The notes beneath the pieces were generated by a model. That model made no database searches, was not told the origin of the DNA, and saw only the letters and a list, made by a program, of their open reading frames with translations. The position numbers were made by a program, and so were the translations under genes. From NCBI GenBank assembly GCA_034769895.1, contig CM068374.1, positions 356,114,302-356,178,301 of the forward strand: 64,000 nt of DNA, in the 5' to 3' direction. This DNA is from Magicicada septendecula (Eukaryota > Arthropoda > Insecta > Hemiptera > Cicadidae). This document shows positions 48,674-59,351 of the stretch, piece by piece; position 1 is the stretch's first letter, and each line of letters begins with the position of its first letter.

Positions 48674-48879
48674 AAATAACTGCTATTTCTTTTTTCCCAT
48701 TCTTAATAAGAGACATGTAATAATGGAATCATGGAGAATAGTACCATGGAGATACTGTTACCTAAACAGAGTAAATTGTTTGAAAGCTGTGAGATATGAG
48801 ATAACATTTTTTAGATAAGACCTTGGTTGTAAAGTATATGACGCGCGATATATAGCTTCTCACGTACAAATGCCAACCT

Positions 48880-49200
48880 CACCTTCTCGAAGTACAGCCT
48901 CGGTTGTATGGTGCACCCTGTTTTAACTGACGAGGAAATGGTGACCAAGTGACTACCGGAATAAATAGTCACCCACTTGTTAGTCAACAGCTTCGGGTGG
49001 ATGAAGTGGCAAGTAGTAGGGCACCTCATTGCCCTGGGGTTGAGAAATCGGCCCCGAAGGCAGATGAAAGGACTAGTTACTAGTTAACGACATTGGGATG
49101 TAGAAGGCAACGAGAAACCACTACATTAAAGATCGTTTAGATATCTCTATAGCTAACTGCATGGAAGTAGTACCGTCAAGGTCACTCACTTTCACTGCTT
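48880..49200 (+). other. GC-richer repeat-like block, possibly LINE leader
   Basis: The words GGGCACCTCATTGCCCTGGGG, split by small changes, and GAAGGCAACGAGAAACCACTACATTAAAGA resemble, from memory, leaders of RTE-type LINEs in insects. No frame is open. The identity is uncertain. Confidence 0.25.
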
Positions 49201-50270
49201 CTCCCTGTCACCTCCATGCCCCTCGCCCAGCGTTGTTGCCGGCTAGTACAGTGTGTAGCGTTTTAGCAGTGTTACAAAAGCAAATTTCATACATCCACCT
49301 TATATTGCTCGTTTCAAATTTATTTATGCGTATCTCGTAAATGAATTTTTTTTATCAGGAATAATTAGTTGTGGGTAACATTACTCAGTTAAATTCTGGG
49401 CGCCAGTATTTGAGCTATAAAAATTTGTGTGAGTCGGCAACATATTTTTTGTTGTCGCGTAAATATCTACAGAATTTTTATCTTTGCGTTTCTTCTCTTT
49501 CTTTGGCTTTTTTTGTTACGATTTGCAGTTCTCTGAAACTACGATTTATACTGCGCTGGTTTTTCTTATGTTAGAATCTAAAGCTTTTAGCAATACACAC
49601 CCTAACTTTATGAAGTACCATTAGGTCAGTTATTTTGTGTTTTCAATACAGTGAACTTACTTATTTAAAGTTTTACTGTTTTCTTCATGGGCGGTTATCC
49701 TACACTCTGACAGTTGTCTGAGAACACTGACCTTGCCTGCTGTTGTCGCTTTAATTTTTTCATACTCACGGTCTTTTCCCTTTTGTAAATGAATCTGTTT
49801 TTGTTCTCTGCATGGTCGTTCCTAAGCCATATGGTTCGGAAGTTCTGTTAGGTATATGTACACATTTGGTATGCAAATTGTGTATACCCTATCGGCATGT
49901 CTTTTCGGTAAATATTGCTGTCTGACACTTTTATGAATGCCTTTGTCATTTTACACTCCCCTCAAAAATGTGTATGTTTACTGGCCGCGCTACTACCTTT
50001 CTTCTGTTGCACAAAGATAAATAGGACTGAGCAATTTCTGTAAACAAAATTGTCGCTGTTGTGGCAAAAGCCAATCCCATTTCAGTTACAGTACCCCATT
50101 CCAAGTAGGTTGGGTGAACGAGGTGAGGAAGAGACGAATTAGCAACAAACATCCAACATATTTATCGTCCTTAGTATTGTTGACAGACATTTTGTGCGTT
50201 TCATGTGAACGGATGATGTCTTTATTGTAGACAGTGTGTTATTAGTTTATTTCAATAATTTGTATTTTTT
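49200..50270. other. No gene seen; leader region of the transposase relic
   Basis: CACTCCCCTCAAA near 49954, preceded by TA, loosely matches the complement of TTTGAGGTGAG near 51543. These could be the outer ends of the transposon at 50.3-51.4 kb, but the match is short. Confidence 0.25.
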
Positions 50271-51384
50271 ATGAGTGATACTGAGGAACAGTATCCTACA
50301 TTTAGTTCACGGACCATACTAGAATATTACGACCGAGGGGAATACCCCACTGCAAGTAAAATTTCAGCTGACCTCTGTCAGAAAATCAATTATTCTGGTT
50401 CAGAAGGCTCCGTACTTCACCTTCTGAAAGTGCTTGGTTTTAAATTTAAGAAGTGCAGCGATGGACGAAAATTTTTAATGGAGCGCAGAGACATTACTGC
50501 CTTGAGAGCGAAGTTTTTGAGAACCATGCATATACATCGTACGGAGGACAACAGGCCTATAATTTATTTGGATGAATCATAGAATAAATACTGAATCACA
50601 GAATCATACGAATACATACATCTGGCAAGACTCCAGAGGGAACGGTGGGCTGAAAGTACCTACTGGTAGAGGTGGCCGGCTGATTATTGCACATGCTGGA
50701 TCCGCAAGTACAGGTTTTATAGCAGGTGCCAAACTTGTCTTTCGTGGCAGTAAGCATTCAGCTGAATCTGACTACCACACAGAAATGAATGCTGAAGTTT
50801 TTAAGACCTGGTTTGTTGGTATGTTGCGCTCCTTGGAAGAAGGCTCTGTCATCATGATGGATAATGCCAGCTATCATTCTCTACAAATAGATAAAACACC
50901 ATGTTCAAACTGACATAAAGCGGATATCATAGAGTGGCTGCGTAAGAAGAGAATTTCATTTTCCACAGCTGAAACCAGGGATGAACTTCTTTCTAAAGAA
51001 GAGATCCGAACGGCCAAGAAGACGTACGAATTGGATCAACTGGCAAATGAAATGGGACATACAGTAGTCCGCCTGCCACCATATCATTGTCAGTATAATC
51101 CGATCGAGCTGATATGGGCCCAAGTTAAACGGTATGTTGCAAACAAGAATACGACTTTCAGATTAGCCGATATTGAACAATTTGCACACGAAGCTTTGGA
51201 CAGGATAACTCAGGAAGACTGGGAGAAGTGCATAAGACATGCGGAGGCAATACAAGAAGCCGATTACTCAAAGCAGTGCACGAGAGATACCACAGTAGAG
51301 CCCTTCATCATACACTTCCTTGTGAGTAGTGACAGCGAACCTGAGTCCAGTGAATCCGAAGACGAATTACTGCAGGAGTGTTGA
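50271..51384 (+). pseudogene. IS630/Tc1/mariner-group DDE transposase, broken
   Basis: The first frame (50271-50582) has a helix-turn-helix-like start (ADLCQKINYSGSEGSVLHLLKVLGF) and ends at the first catalytic Asp, IIYLDES. A stop and a frameshift follow. The second frame (from 50572) carries YIWQDSRG, GRGGRLIIAHAG and the second Asp in VIMMDNASYHS. After another stop at 50911 the same frame continues with IIEWLRKK, then DQLANEMGHTVVRLPPYHCQYNPIELIWAQVKR in two parts, giving the final acidic residue (E) near 51105. The tail is acidic (DSEPESSESEDE). These blocks are of the DDE_3-type transposases of the Tc1/mariner group. Total length about 365 codons; two stops and one frameshift make it inactive. 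Confidence 0.8.
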
Positions 51385-51559
51385 AAAGTGTATATAGGTG
51401 GTAAACGTGTCTATAGCAAAGCGTAGTATTTTCTATTTTTATTTAAACATAAAAAACCATGTGTGCGTGTTTTCTTCAGGAGTGTTATGAATGTGCTCTG
51501 TGCTATCACTTTGCAAAGTGATAATTATGTGACTAACCCTATTTGAGGTGAGTTTTTCA

Positions 51560-52446
51560 ACACACTGCTTATTTATAATAGTCATAAGGAATTCTATAGT
51601 TTATAAAATAAGGAAAATTTTAATTATAAAATTTGTAAGAACAATTCATAAAATATAGAATTATAAATTTAAATTCTATATTTACAGATTTATAATATAT
51701 GAATAAGGAATTTTAAATTTATTTCATGAGGCATCTGTATTTGTTGTTTATAAAATTATCCTTATTTTCTTAAGAAATCCAATTCATTTCACGTTTATAC
51801 ATACCATTATTTGTATGCTACTTGTGCATGTAACATCTTGTAGTATAGTTCTAATTTTTTTACTTAATTATTAATAAGCAGCGCAGGAAATAAAAACAGA
51901 ATATTTTTCGGAGTCATGAATAGTGTGGTCTCTTCAATAATTAAATGGGGCAAGCTTAAGACATATCAAATTAATACAAGGAGAGTACTTTCAACGGGCT
52001 GTGTGGAGCAATAATGATAGACAATCCATTTTAAATTGGAAAGAAAGACACTGTTCAAATGAAAACTAAGGTATCTAAGGTTTTTTTTCCTATTAAAAGT
52101 AAAATAAAACATCAGTAAAATTAGTAAACACATTGACATTAGTAAAATGAAACACCTTGTGGTAATGTTTCTTGTACTGAGTATAAGCCTATTACAAGTT
52201 GTTTGCCTTTTGTTTGTTTATTTGTAATTCAGTGTAAAAATTCCCATGTGTAGTCACTTATCATTTAGTTGTAAAGAACAAAGCAATATTTTTCTTAATA
52301 ATTACGCAAGAAAAATATAACAATGTTAGAAAGAGAATAACATTAAACTGTTACACTTCTGTTTATTTACTCCTCTCTACATTTGCTTATACGTGAGACG
52401 GTGACACGAGGCAACAATGCAACTACATGGGAGTGGTGTACAGCAT
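51560..52446. other. No gene seen
   Basis: AT-rich sequence without motif. Confidence 0.5.
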
Positions 52447-52448
52447 TA

Positions 52449-52788
52449 AACTATGTTCATTCTTAGAGTGGAGCCTGATGTAAACAAAATAATGTGCTTG
52501 TACTTGGACCGGATTGGTTAGATGATTAGACGGAGCGGATTTGAGCCACATCACTAAATCCTCCACTAGAAATAAAGTAGTTAACAACTGATTATAATTA
52601 AATGACTAAAAATCTCAACAAACTTTTTTTTAAAATACAATTGGGATTAATACAACTACAAATACGGTAAACGATTGTATAATTCTTTTGATCTGTTAAG
52701 AAAGTTTTAACTTTGTACAGTACATGCCTCTGTGTTGTATTACTTCGCTTTGTTTATATCAGGCTCCACTCTAAGAGTGAACAAACTT
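52449..52788. mobile_element. MITE, family A copy 2 (340 bp, TA target duplication)
   Basis: The left end reads GTTCATTCTTAGAGTGGAGC and CTGATGTAAACAAA; the right end is the complement of GTTCACTCTTAGAGTGGAGC and CTGATATAAACAAAGC. TA flanks both sides (52447 and 52789), as in Tc1/mariner-group elements. It lies in the same orientation as copy 1, and the broken transposase lies between the two copies. Confidence 0.85.
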
Positions 52789-52799
52789 TACATGTGACT

Positions 52800-54917
52800 G
52801 ATAAAATATCCTTTGAGTGCCACAGATAATCTCCACAGTGAGACTGCTACGCTATGTATTTTTCATAACCATTAGCACATAATATTTCTATTCATTTTCT
52901 GCTTGGTTTGTTTTTATAACCGATGCTGTAATGTTGTACCTTACTTTGTATTATGGGATTGATCCACATACTATGCACGAGCGTGTGCTCATACACACAC
53001 ATTCAGATTACGGAGAATCCAGAAGTTCATGTGTGACAGATATGCCCTCGGCACAGACAATTATGAACAAACTGTTTATTTCACTTTATACAGTACAAAC
53101 AGTGAACAATTACTACCAATAACTTAGAATTACATTTTTATTTTTCACATTTTTTTATTATACTAGGAAAGTTTTACATGTACTCTTGTTATTCCCTCAG
53201 AAAATTAAACAGAGGGCAAATCTATGGATATTTAATACCTGATAGCAAATAATATACAAAGATAAATAGAACAGTTTAAAAATAAAAGAATGCTATAACC
53301 TGTATAATACAATGCATGTATCCCTGAATAAGGTGGATGTTAAATACAATCTTTGCATAATGCTGTAAATAGTACTTACGGCAACTCATATATTTAATAT
53401 GGAACATATATTTATTTAGAGAATTTGAACAAGGCATTCTATCTAATGTGTAAACAATGGTTTAAACTTTTAGTATGTGTTCAATACATTTTGGCAAAAA
53501 TCATTTGAAAATACAAAAGCAATATAAAATACTGCAGTGCATGAATACAACTGAAAATCAACAACCAACCAGCCAAAACATATAAGCAATAAACTATTCG
53601 ATTTTTTTTTACCTGCACAAGCACAATTTGGAAACAACTTTCTGACATTCTGAAAGTATTACATTATAAACCTATCATCCCTTATTCTGAACAACATTTT
53701 TGTCACTTCTCATTCTGTCAACAGTACTTCCATTTCCTCTTCACATGCAAGAAAAACTGTGTTTATACTATTGAACTAGGTCACAAAGTTTTAAACTTTT
53801 CATCATTAAATTGAAAATAATAATTTCAATGAAAACTTCCTTATCAGATTTTGTACATTTTAATAAGGGAACATCTAAGAAGAAATTTTGCTCATTTTTT
53901 TTCAGGAAATTGGATCCATTCGCTAGCAGAGCTAATCTGTTAAAAATGAAAATAATAAACATATCTATCCGAGATATGCCATAGTTTTATTAATACATAT
54001 GTAAGGAGAATATAAAATACATAGATACTATGAAAAATATTTGCCAAGTCTGTTCCCTGCCAAATATAAAAATATGATTCTCATATCATTTTTCAAGTTA
54101 AAAATAAAAAAATATATTTTACAATTTCACACACATACACATAGGTATATAAAATATATTTCATCAGTGTGCAGCACATTTAATTTACATGGTACTGTAA
54201 CACTTTTTTCGTTACATGCACAAACTTTTGTTTTCATTTATATATTTCAAAACAAGATATTTAATATTTTTTTGCATGGTTTAATCACTACTGCATGATT
54301 TAAGTATTTGAAAAAGTATATGCAATGTCATCATGTATCTTATTATAAGATTGCAGTTTCCCGTTTACCTTTCTGACCAACTGTTCTACTAAGTACCACC
54401 AAAATGATGAATAACATTTGCTAAGATGTTAGCACTACATGATGGCCATTTTTCAAGGCAAATCTTTCACAGTACAAATACGTTTATCTTCCTCAGTACA
54501 AACAAAAAATGTTAAAAAAATTATTACTACCAATACATGCTTAAACTAATTAATTAATTTTTGTTTAAATATGAAATCTTGTATTATACATGTTGTATAA
54601 AACATGCGGACAAATGCAGTTTTATTAAATCTAACACAAACTTAGTTTTTATTATATTAAGATTTTTTACTTAACAGATTTTTTTTTTCATTACAAAGTG
54701 TGTTTCTAACATGAATTTTAAACTCCTACGTAAATATAAAAAAAAATATTACTTTAAAATGAATAACACACAAGTAATTATAATATTATAAAAAATATAA
54801 ATATTACAGATAACACAGGTTCTGTTTAAAATGCTTATTAAATGTGTATTTTAATGTACATTATTTTATGAGCCATAATTAAGTTTTTAAAATAATTAAC
54901 TCATTTATCACATAGAT
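52800..54917 (-). other. Probable 3' UTR and downstream DNA of the gene ending at 54918
   Basis: Very AT-rich, without coding frames, directly following (minus strand) the stop of the terminal exon. Several TTTATT words on the plus strand could be poly(A) signals; none can be chosen. Confidence 0.35.
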
Positions 54918-55193
54918 TCAGTATAAAGACTGCCCAGTCCGCTGTAGTCTTTCCATATACAGTGTGAACAATAACTTGTTGTTTTCGTAGTAGTATGGGT
55001 TTTCTGCGGGACTTAAGTCAGGGTTATATATCGGCATGGGCTGTAGCTGGCGAAGGCTGATACCAGAATCACGGTGCAGTCCTCCTAAATCTGTGTGAGG
55101 CACTCGCATGTGCATGTCATTTCCTTCCCAGCCAACCAATCGCATAGCTTCTGCCTCGTCCTGCTGCAACACAATTGTCCGTCTTAATGCAAT
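54918..55193 (-). CDS. Terminal coding exon of an unrecognised host gene
   Basis: A minus-strand frame of about 91 codons ends with TGA at 54920-54918. It reads IALRRTIVLQQDEAEAMRL, then GWEGNDMHMRVPHTDLGG, LRQLQPMPIYNPDLSP and YYYENNKLLFTLYMERLQR to a final GQSLY. Codon composition is GC-richer than the flanks. A good acceptor (TGCTGTTTGTAG) sits just before the Ile at 55193; a second one, GTTGCAGCAG, at about 55161-55166 would remove ten or eleven residues in the same frame. The cytosolic-tail-like make-up (polar, Pro and Tyr-rich) would fit a membrane protein tail, but this is only an impression. I do not recognise the family. No transposon motif is present. Confidence 0.55.
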   Translation of the reverse strand: MALRRTIVLQQDEAEAMRLVGWEGNDMHMRVPHTDLGGLHRDSGISLRQLQPMPIYNPDLSPAENPYYYENNKLLFTLYMERLQRTGQSLY

Positions 55194-55419
55194 CTACAAA
55201 CAGCACTTAATTGAGTATACATTTAAAGCAAAATGATATCATGACAGTAAGTAATAAAGTATTCTCTGTTATTGTGAAAAAAAAACTAGATTCTGATTTG
55301 ACCATAGTGAGTACTTAGCTTTATTAATGTACTTTAGTAATGTACTAATGAGTACTAGTATGCTTCCTGAGCTGCACAACTGGCTCACTATCTTGAAAGA
55401 ACTACATATATTATTACAT

Positions 55420-56233
55420 TGTTACGACGGTCTAACTGATCGTCGTATGGTACAGTGGAAAACAAAATACAAAACACCAATTAAGTCATTGTAATGGGAC
55501 ATTTAAGCCCCCCTAAGAATCTTTTGGGGAAAAGAGGTCACAACATAATAAATATAAATTGTATTCCTCAATTATAACGACACATGCCAGTGGACGAATT
55601 AGTGTCAAGGTCAACAGCGAAACGACAGAGAAGCAGCTAATTTTAGCCACAAGACATTTGACCTTTGTCAACGGAGATCAAAACATCTGACGTCAGAGCC
55701 TAGCCCAGACATTCGTCACCGCTGGAATGTCGATCCAAAATAATGTGTTGAAACACAAAAAGAACAATGAAACCAGACCACGTGATCATTCGCCAAATTA
55801 AGAATCGTCATCTTTACGAAGTCCCAGTCGACCATCTTCCTTCGTGCTGTACAGCCGCAAAAGTTCCGGAACGAAATCGCGGGCGCCCGCACACCACAAA
55901 ATGTGAATTTTTACATATTAAATCCAAAAAACAGTATGTTGATTCGCAAGATAAATACAGTGTCAAATTAAAGCAAAATGACAGTTCGGCGGTAAAATAA
56001 AAAGGTGAAAACGAGGAGACATCTAGATAGTGCGCGTGCACGAGGAGACATTCCATGGACGCACCTCTACGGATCATGAAAGGGAAGTAAATCATACTAG
56101 AATCAATAAAATCTGCCAATTTTACGAAATATATAAATGAGCTCAAAGAGGGGAATATAAAAAATGTACCGTATGAAAGTGTGTGTGGTTGTGTGAATAA
56201 AGAATATATATTTAAGAAGTGCTGGGTTGTGAT

Positions 56234-56235
<2 letters not shown>
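55420..56235 (+). mobile_element. Candidate solo LTR
   Basis: The block starts TGTTACGACGGTC and ends near GGGTTGTGATCA before an (AT)n run, with AATAAA near 56199. It is GC-richer than its surroundings, and a similar start (TGTTACAACGGTC) occurs at 47782. The plus-strand frame 55767-56000 has no known domain. No primer site or target duplication was confirmed. Confidence 0.3.

Positions 56236-56279
<44 letters not shown>
56236..56279. repeat. (AT)n microsatellite
   Basis: Uninterrupted AT dinucleotides for about 44 bases. Confidence 0.95.
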
Positions 56280-56283
<4 letters not shown>

Positions 56284-56340
56284 GTGATGTTTTCAATTTG
56301 TTTCTTCTGCAAGTAGATAATATTGTATATTCTTTTTAAC

Positions 56341-56384
56341 ACCTGACGCACGTTTCACTGAAAAATATCAGTATCATCAGAGGT
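56341..56384 (-). ncRNA. Hammerhead ribozyme motif 4, all three stems present
   Basis: On the minus strand: ACCT, core CTGATGA, stem II ACTGA against TCAGT, core GAAA, stem III ACG-TG-CGT, cleavage-site C, then AGGT, which pairs with ACCT as stem I. Every invariant base of the hammerhead is present and the site is GUC. It fits the type carried in the terminal repeats of Penelope-like elements; no Penelope-like gene adjoins it. Confidence 0.75.
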
Positions 56385-56504
56385 TTCTAAGTGAATTCAA
56401 TATATATATACAATCACTTTCTGCTACAGTCCGTTTCTTGATGTATATAATACATTTAATATTTATAAATAAATTTACTTCAAGATATACCTTTTTTTCC
56501 TTAT

Positions 56505-56548
56505 TAGGAACATGTTTCGGGTACTATCTTGTACCCATCCTCAGCCTT
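56505..56548 (-). ncRNA. Hammerhead ribozyme-like motif 5 (left arm)
   Basis: Minus strand: AAGG, core CTGAGGA, stem II GGGTAC against GTACCC, GAAA, self-complementary ACATGT, cleavage-site T, CCTA. Stem I pairs at three of four positions. Confidence 0.7.
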
Positions 56549-56767
56549 CCGGTTTTTTTGTCTGGTGAAGTACATATGTGTTGTTGGTTGACTATTATTA
56601 TTGTGGCTTCCTGTTGGCTTCTGAACATTGAAAATACACAAAAAACTAACACATACACCACAATCACACACAATAAAACCAATTTGAAATACCAGAAGCC
56701 AACAGGAAGCCACAATAATAATTGTCAACCAACAACACATATGTACTTCACCAGACAAAAAAACCGG

Positions 56768-56811
56768 TAGGCTGAGGATGGGTACAAGATAGTACCCGAA
56801 ACATGTTCCTA
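56768..56811 (+). ncRNA. Hammerhead ribozyme-like motif 6 (right arm)
   Basis: TAGG, core CTGAGGA (56772), stem II GGGTAC against GTACCC, GAAA (56798), ACATGT, cleavage-site T, CCTA. Stem I is fully paired here: one of the two mismatches between the arms restores it. Stem III has no loop, so cleavage would need two copies paired. Confidence 0.72.
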
Positions 56812-57110
56812 ATAAGGAAAAAAAGGTATATCTTGAAGTAAATTTATTTATAAATATTAAATGTAATATATATATATTGTAGCATGACAGATATTCCACC
56901 AATAATTAATTCATTTAAGATCATAAAAAATAATTAAATTACATATACTCAAAGAATGTCAAATGAAATTCAATTACACTTCAAAGGAAAACACCACTAT
57001 AAAAGAAAAACCATAATTAAATAATAAAAATACAACCATAAAGTCAAAGTAAATAAATTAAAGAAAACTCATAATAAAAAATCAGGAGATTACCCAGGAG
57101 GTTAGGAGCA

Positions 57111-57304
57111 GGAGATAAACAAGATACCCCAAAATCAAGAAAAAAGAATAAGATTAGGAGTAGGTGATAAACAAAATACCTCAAAAACAAGAAAAAAGAA
57201 GAGTAAAGTTTAATATCAGGTAATAAACAAGATACCCTGAAACCAAGAAAGAAGAGTAAAGTCACTATCCGATAATAAAAAAGATACTCTGAACCAACCA
57301 TCAG
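57111..57304. repeat. Degenerate tandem repeat, about 50-56-bp units
   Basis: Four units start at about 57111, 57163, 57219 and 57269. Each has GATAAACAAGATAC-like text followed by CAAGAAA and GAGTAAAGT. Confidence 0.65.
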
Positions 57305-57309
57305 ACAAG

Positions 57310-58460
57310 ATAACACTGAGTACCTTGGTTTACCCAAGAATGAACACAAGAAGGAAGACGAGAAGAAAGCAAGAAATAGGATGGAAGAACCACCATAAAA
57401 ACCTATTATTAACTACCATTAACCTCAAACCAATTGATACCATTAAAGAAAGTATAACATCCCTAAAACCTTATGAAATTGTAATTATTTATAAACAAAA
57501 GTGTTGTGTAGTATGATAAGAAGTGCACCAACTAAAGTTATTATATGATGAAAAATAAACAAATCTTCACAGTCCATTATGACTAAAGGTCTGGTCTGAG
57601 AATAATAAAAATCAAATATAAGTCAGAACCAACAGTGAAAGTGTACTAGTGTAAGTGTTTTGAAATGTAATAAACTTCACGTTGTAGTGTATCTATAACT
57701 TAAACAATATGCTATAAAATAACTTTTATATTTTATAATTAACAAATAATGAAATATTAAAATGGAAAGTATTTCCAATATTTCATTAAATAAGGTCATT
57801 TTGTTATCTCAAGACATTCATAGGAATGACAATAACAACTAAAGTATGGGTGGAAATGTTTACTGTATAAGGGGATGTTACATAATAGTAGTAAAATCAG
57901 AAAGGAATGGTAATAGTTTAAGTTTAATAGAATTAAGAAGTTTAAATGGGTAATATTGTTCAAAGCCATGAACTCCATATTTTAAAAAGAGTTCTAATAG
58001 AATAAGGTTTATATGTTTAGAGTAAGTTGTATTAGTACTATCACAGCATGCATACAAATTAAAATATTTCAGTATGGATGCTGTATTAATTTACAAATGA
58101 GTTAAATGTATGTTCAAAACAGTTTCAGCAAACATGTCCAACTTTAAAGACTGCTGATTAATGTTAATTATTATTTTTGTAACAGTAGCATGAATTAGAT
58201 GCTACACATCTCAATAATTATGTATACAATTTTATTTTATGTCATGTTAACTATTAAGAGTCAGAGGAGGAGTAGAATTAAATTTATTTGAAAAAACCAT
58301 ACATGTAAAATACTAAATTCTAGGCCAATAATGAATTCACAAAAATTAATATAAACCAGTTAATTCACCAATGAACCATGTAAACTGACAAGATTTAGGT
58401 AAGGTAGATCAATTAACAGCTACTGTAAATGAACCTCTGAGTTAAAAGAGTAATATAGAA
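57310..58460. other. No gene seen
   Basis: AT-rich DNA between the two palindromes; short frames have no motif. Confidence 0.5.
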
Positions 58461-58510
58461 AAATAAATAATTGCTTATCTAATCCGTCGAGTGACTTACT
58501 TGTAATTCCG

Positions 58511-58549
58511 CTTGACGCGTTTCAGGGCATATGCCCCATCTTCAGAATA
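58511..58549 (-). ncRNA. Hammerhead ribozyme-like motif 7 (left arm)
   Basis: Minus strand: TT, core CTGAAGA, stem II GGGC-ATAT-GCCC, core GAAA, self-complementary ACGCGT with minimal stem III, cleavage-site C, AA. Stem I near the core is weak (two A-T pairs, then a loop and AATT against AATT), so folding needs testing. Confidence 0.6.
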
Positions 58550-58754
58550 ATTCCTCTTCACAGAACGTCAGACATTAAGATTAAAATGTAATAAATTAAA
58601 ATTAAAATCCATGGTTAAAATATTAACTCGTCAAAATATTAAAATATATGAATGCACAGAGATGCACGCACTATCACAACATGAGTTCACTTCGCGTTAT
58701 AGCCGGTGTACACCGCCGCGATGTTAATCGCGCACTGACTGTCTGAGTAAACTG

Positions 58755-59273
58755 TTATCTGTGCAACGCATCTTGTATCTCAATGGCTGTGTCGTACAAG
58801 GGATTTGACTTGAAGTTAAGTTGGTCGTTTAATATGAATCCGCCGTCTTGTGAATTGTTCGTCTTTTTAAATTGTTTAAAGGCCTTGTAAATTTCGAATT
58901 CTTCTAATGTGTCCATATATCTGCCTTTTTTGCAAAAGTGCAATGGTTTAAAGTTGGTGTCAAAATCAGTGTAGTTATGATTATTATTTACGAGGTGACG
59001 TGCAAAGTTGGATTTGAGAATGTGGGTGTCGTTTTTTGGTAAATGTTCTTGGAAGCGTTTTTTGAACGCTCTGCCGGTTTGTCCAATATAGAAGCTGTTG
59101 CAATCGTCACATTGGATTTTATAGACACCTGTCCTCTGTTTTATTGGTTTTGCAGCTTTATGGTGAAGAATTTTCTTAATGTTGTTATCAGTCCGGAAAG
59201 TTAAAGTTATATTCAATTTTCTAAAAATGTTGGTTAATGTATGGGGTAAAGTTCGGCCGTAAATAGAAGTCAC
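58755..59273 (-). CDS. Penelope-like GIY-YIG endonuclease, left arm, open frame
   Basis: The open frame is 172 codons from its first ATG. Residues 1-45 (GRTLPHTLTNIFRKLNITL, FRTDNNIKKIL) are the linker after the lost RT domain. GVYKIQCDDC and SFYIGQTGRAFKKRFQEHL (about 49-80) are the GIY-YIG core with its Arg and His, including the CxxC pair of the Penelope-specific zinc finger. KSNFARHLVNNNHNY and HFCKKGRYMDTLEEFEIYKAF follow. The enzyme nicks DNA for target-primed insertion. It is identical to the right-arm copy and has no internal stop, but lacks RT, so it is a fragment. It is related to the fragment at 31.4-31.9 kb, though clearly a different family. Confidence 0.85.
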   Translation of the reverse strand: MTSIYGRTLPHTLTNIFRKLNITLTFRTDNNIKKILHHKAAKPIKQRTGVYKIQCDDCNSFYIGQTGRAFKKRFQEHLPKNDTHILKSNFARHLVNNNHNYTDFDTNFKPLHFCKKGRYMDTLEEFEIYKAFKQFKKTNNSQDGGFILNDQLNFKSNPLYDTAIEIQDALHR

Positions 59274-59351
59274 GTACGTGCTGTCTCGGTTACTACTCGG
59301 TTTCCTTCTGTCTTCGGTTGAAAACCGAGTAGTAACCGAGACAGCACGTAC

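Larger units (their letters stand above)
56451..56865. mobile_element. Palindromic element: 173-bp arms, 69-bp spacer, a hammerhead motif in each arm
   Basis: 56451-56623 is the reverse complement of 56693-56865 with two mismatches seen and no indel. The ATG-started frames on both strands give the same residues, which confirms the symmetry; they are not genes. Each arm carries a hammerhead motif reading outward. The spacer is A/C-rich (ACACAAAAAACTAACACATACACC-type sequence, on the plus strand). The arms match the single copy at 36018-36110, so this is a mobile family, most likely Penelope-derived. Confidence 0.8.

Noticed and set aside
50271..51384. Domesticated transposase gene
   Set aside because: Two stops and a frameshift interrupt the catalytic region, and no introns or splice sites would bypass them.
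56438..56902. Matching frames on both strands (110 and 132 codons) as genes
   Set aside because: They arise from the palindrome; residues are hydrophobic chance text with no domain.
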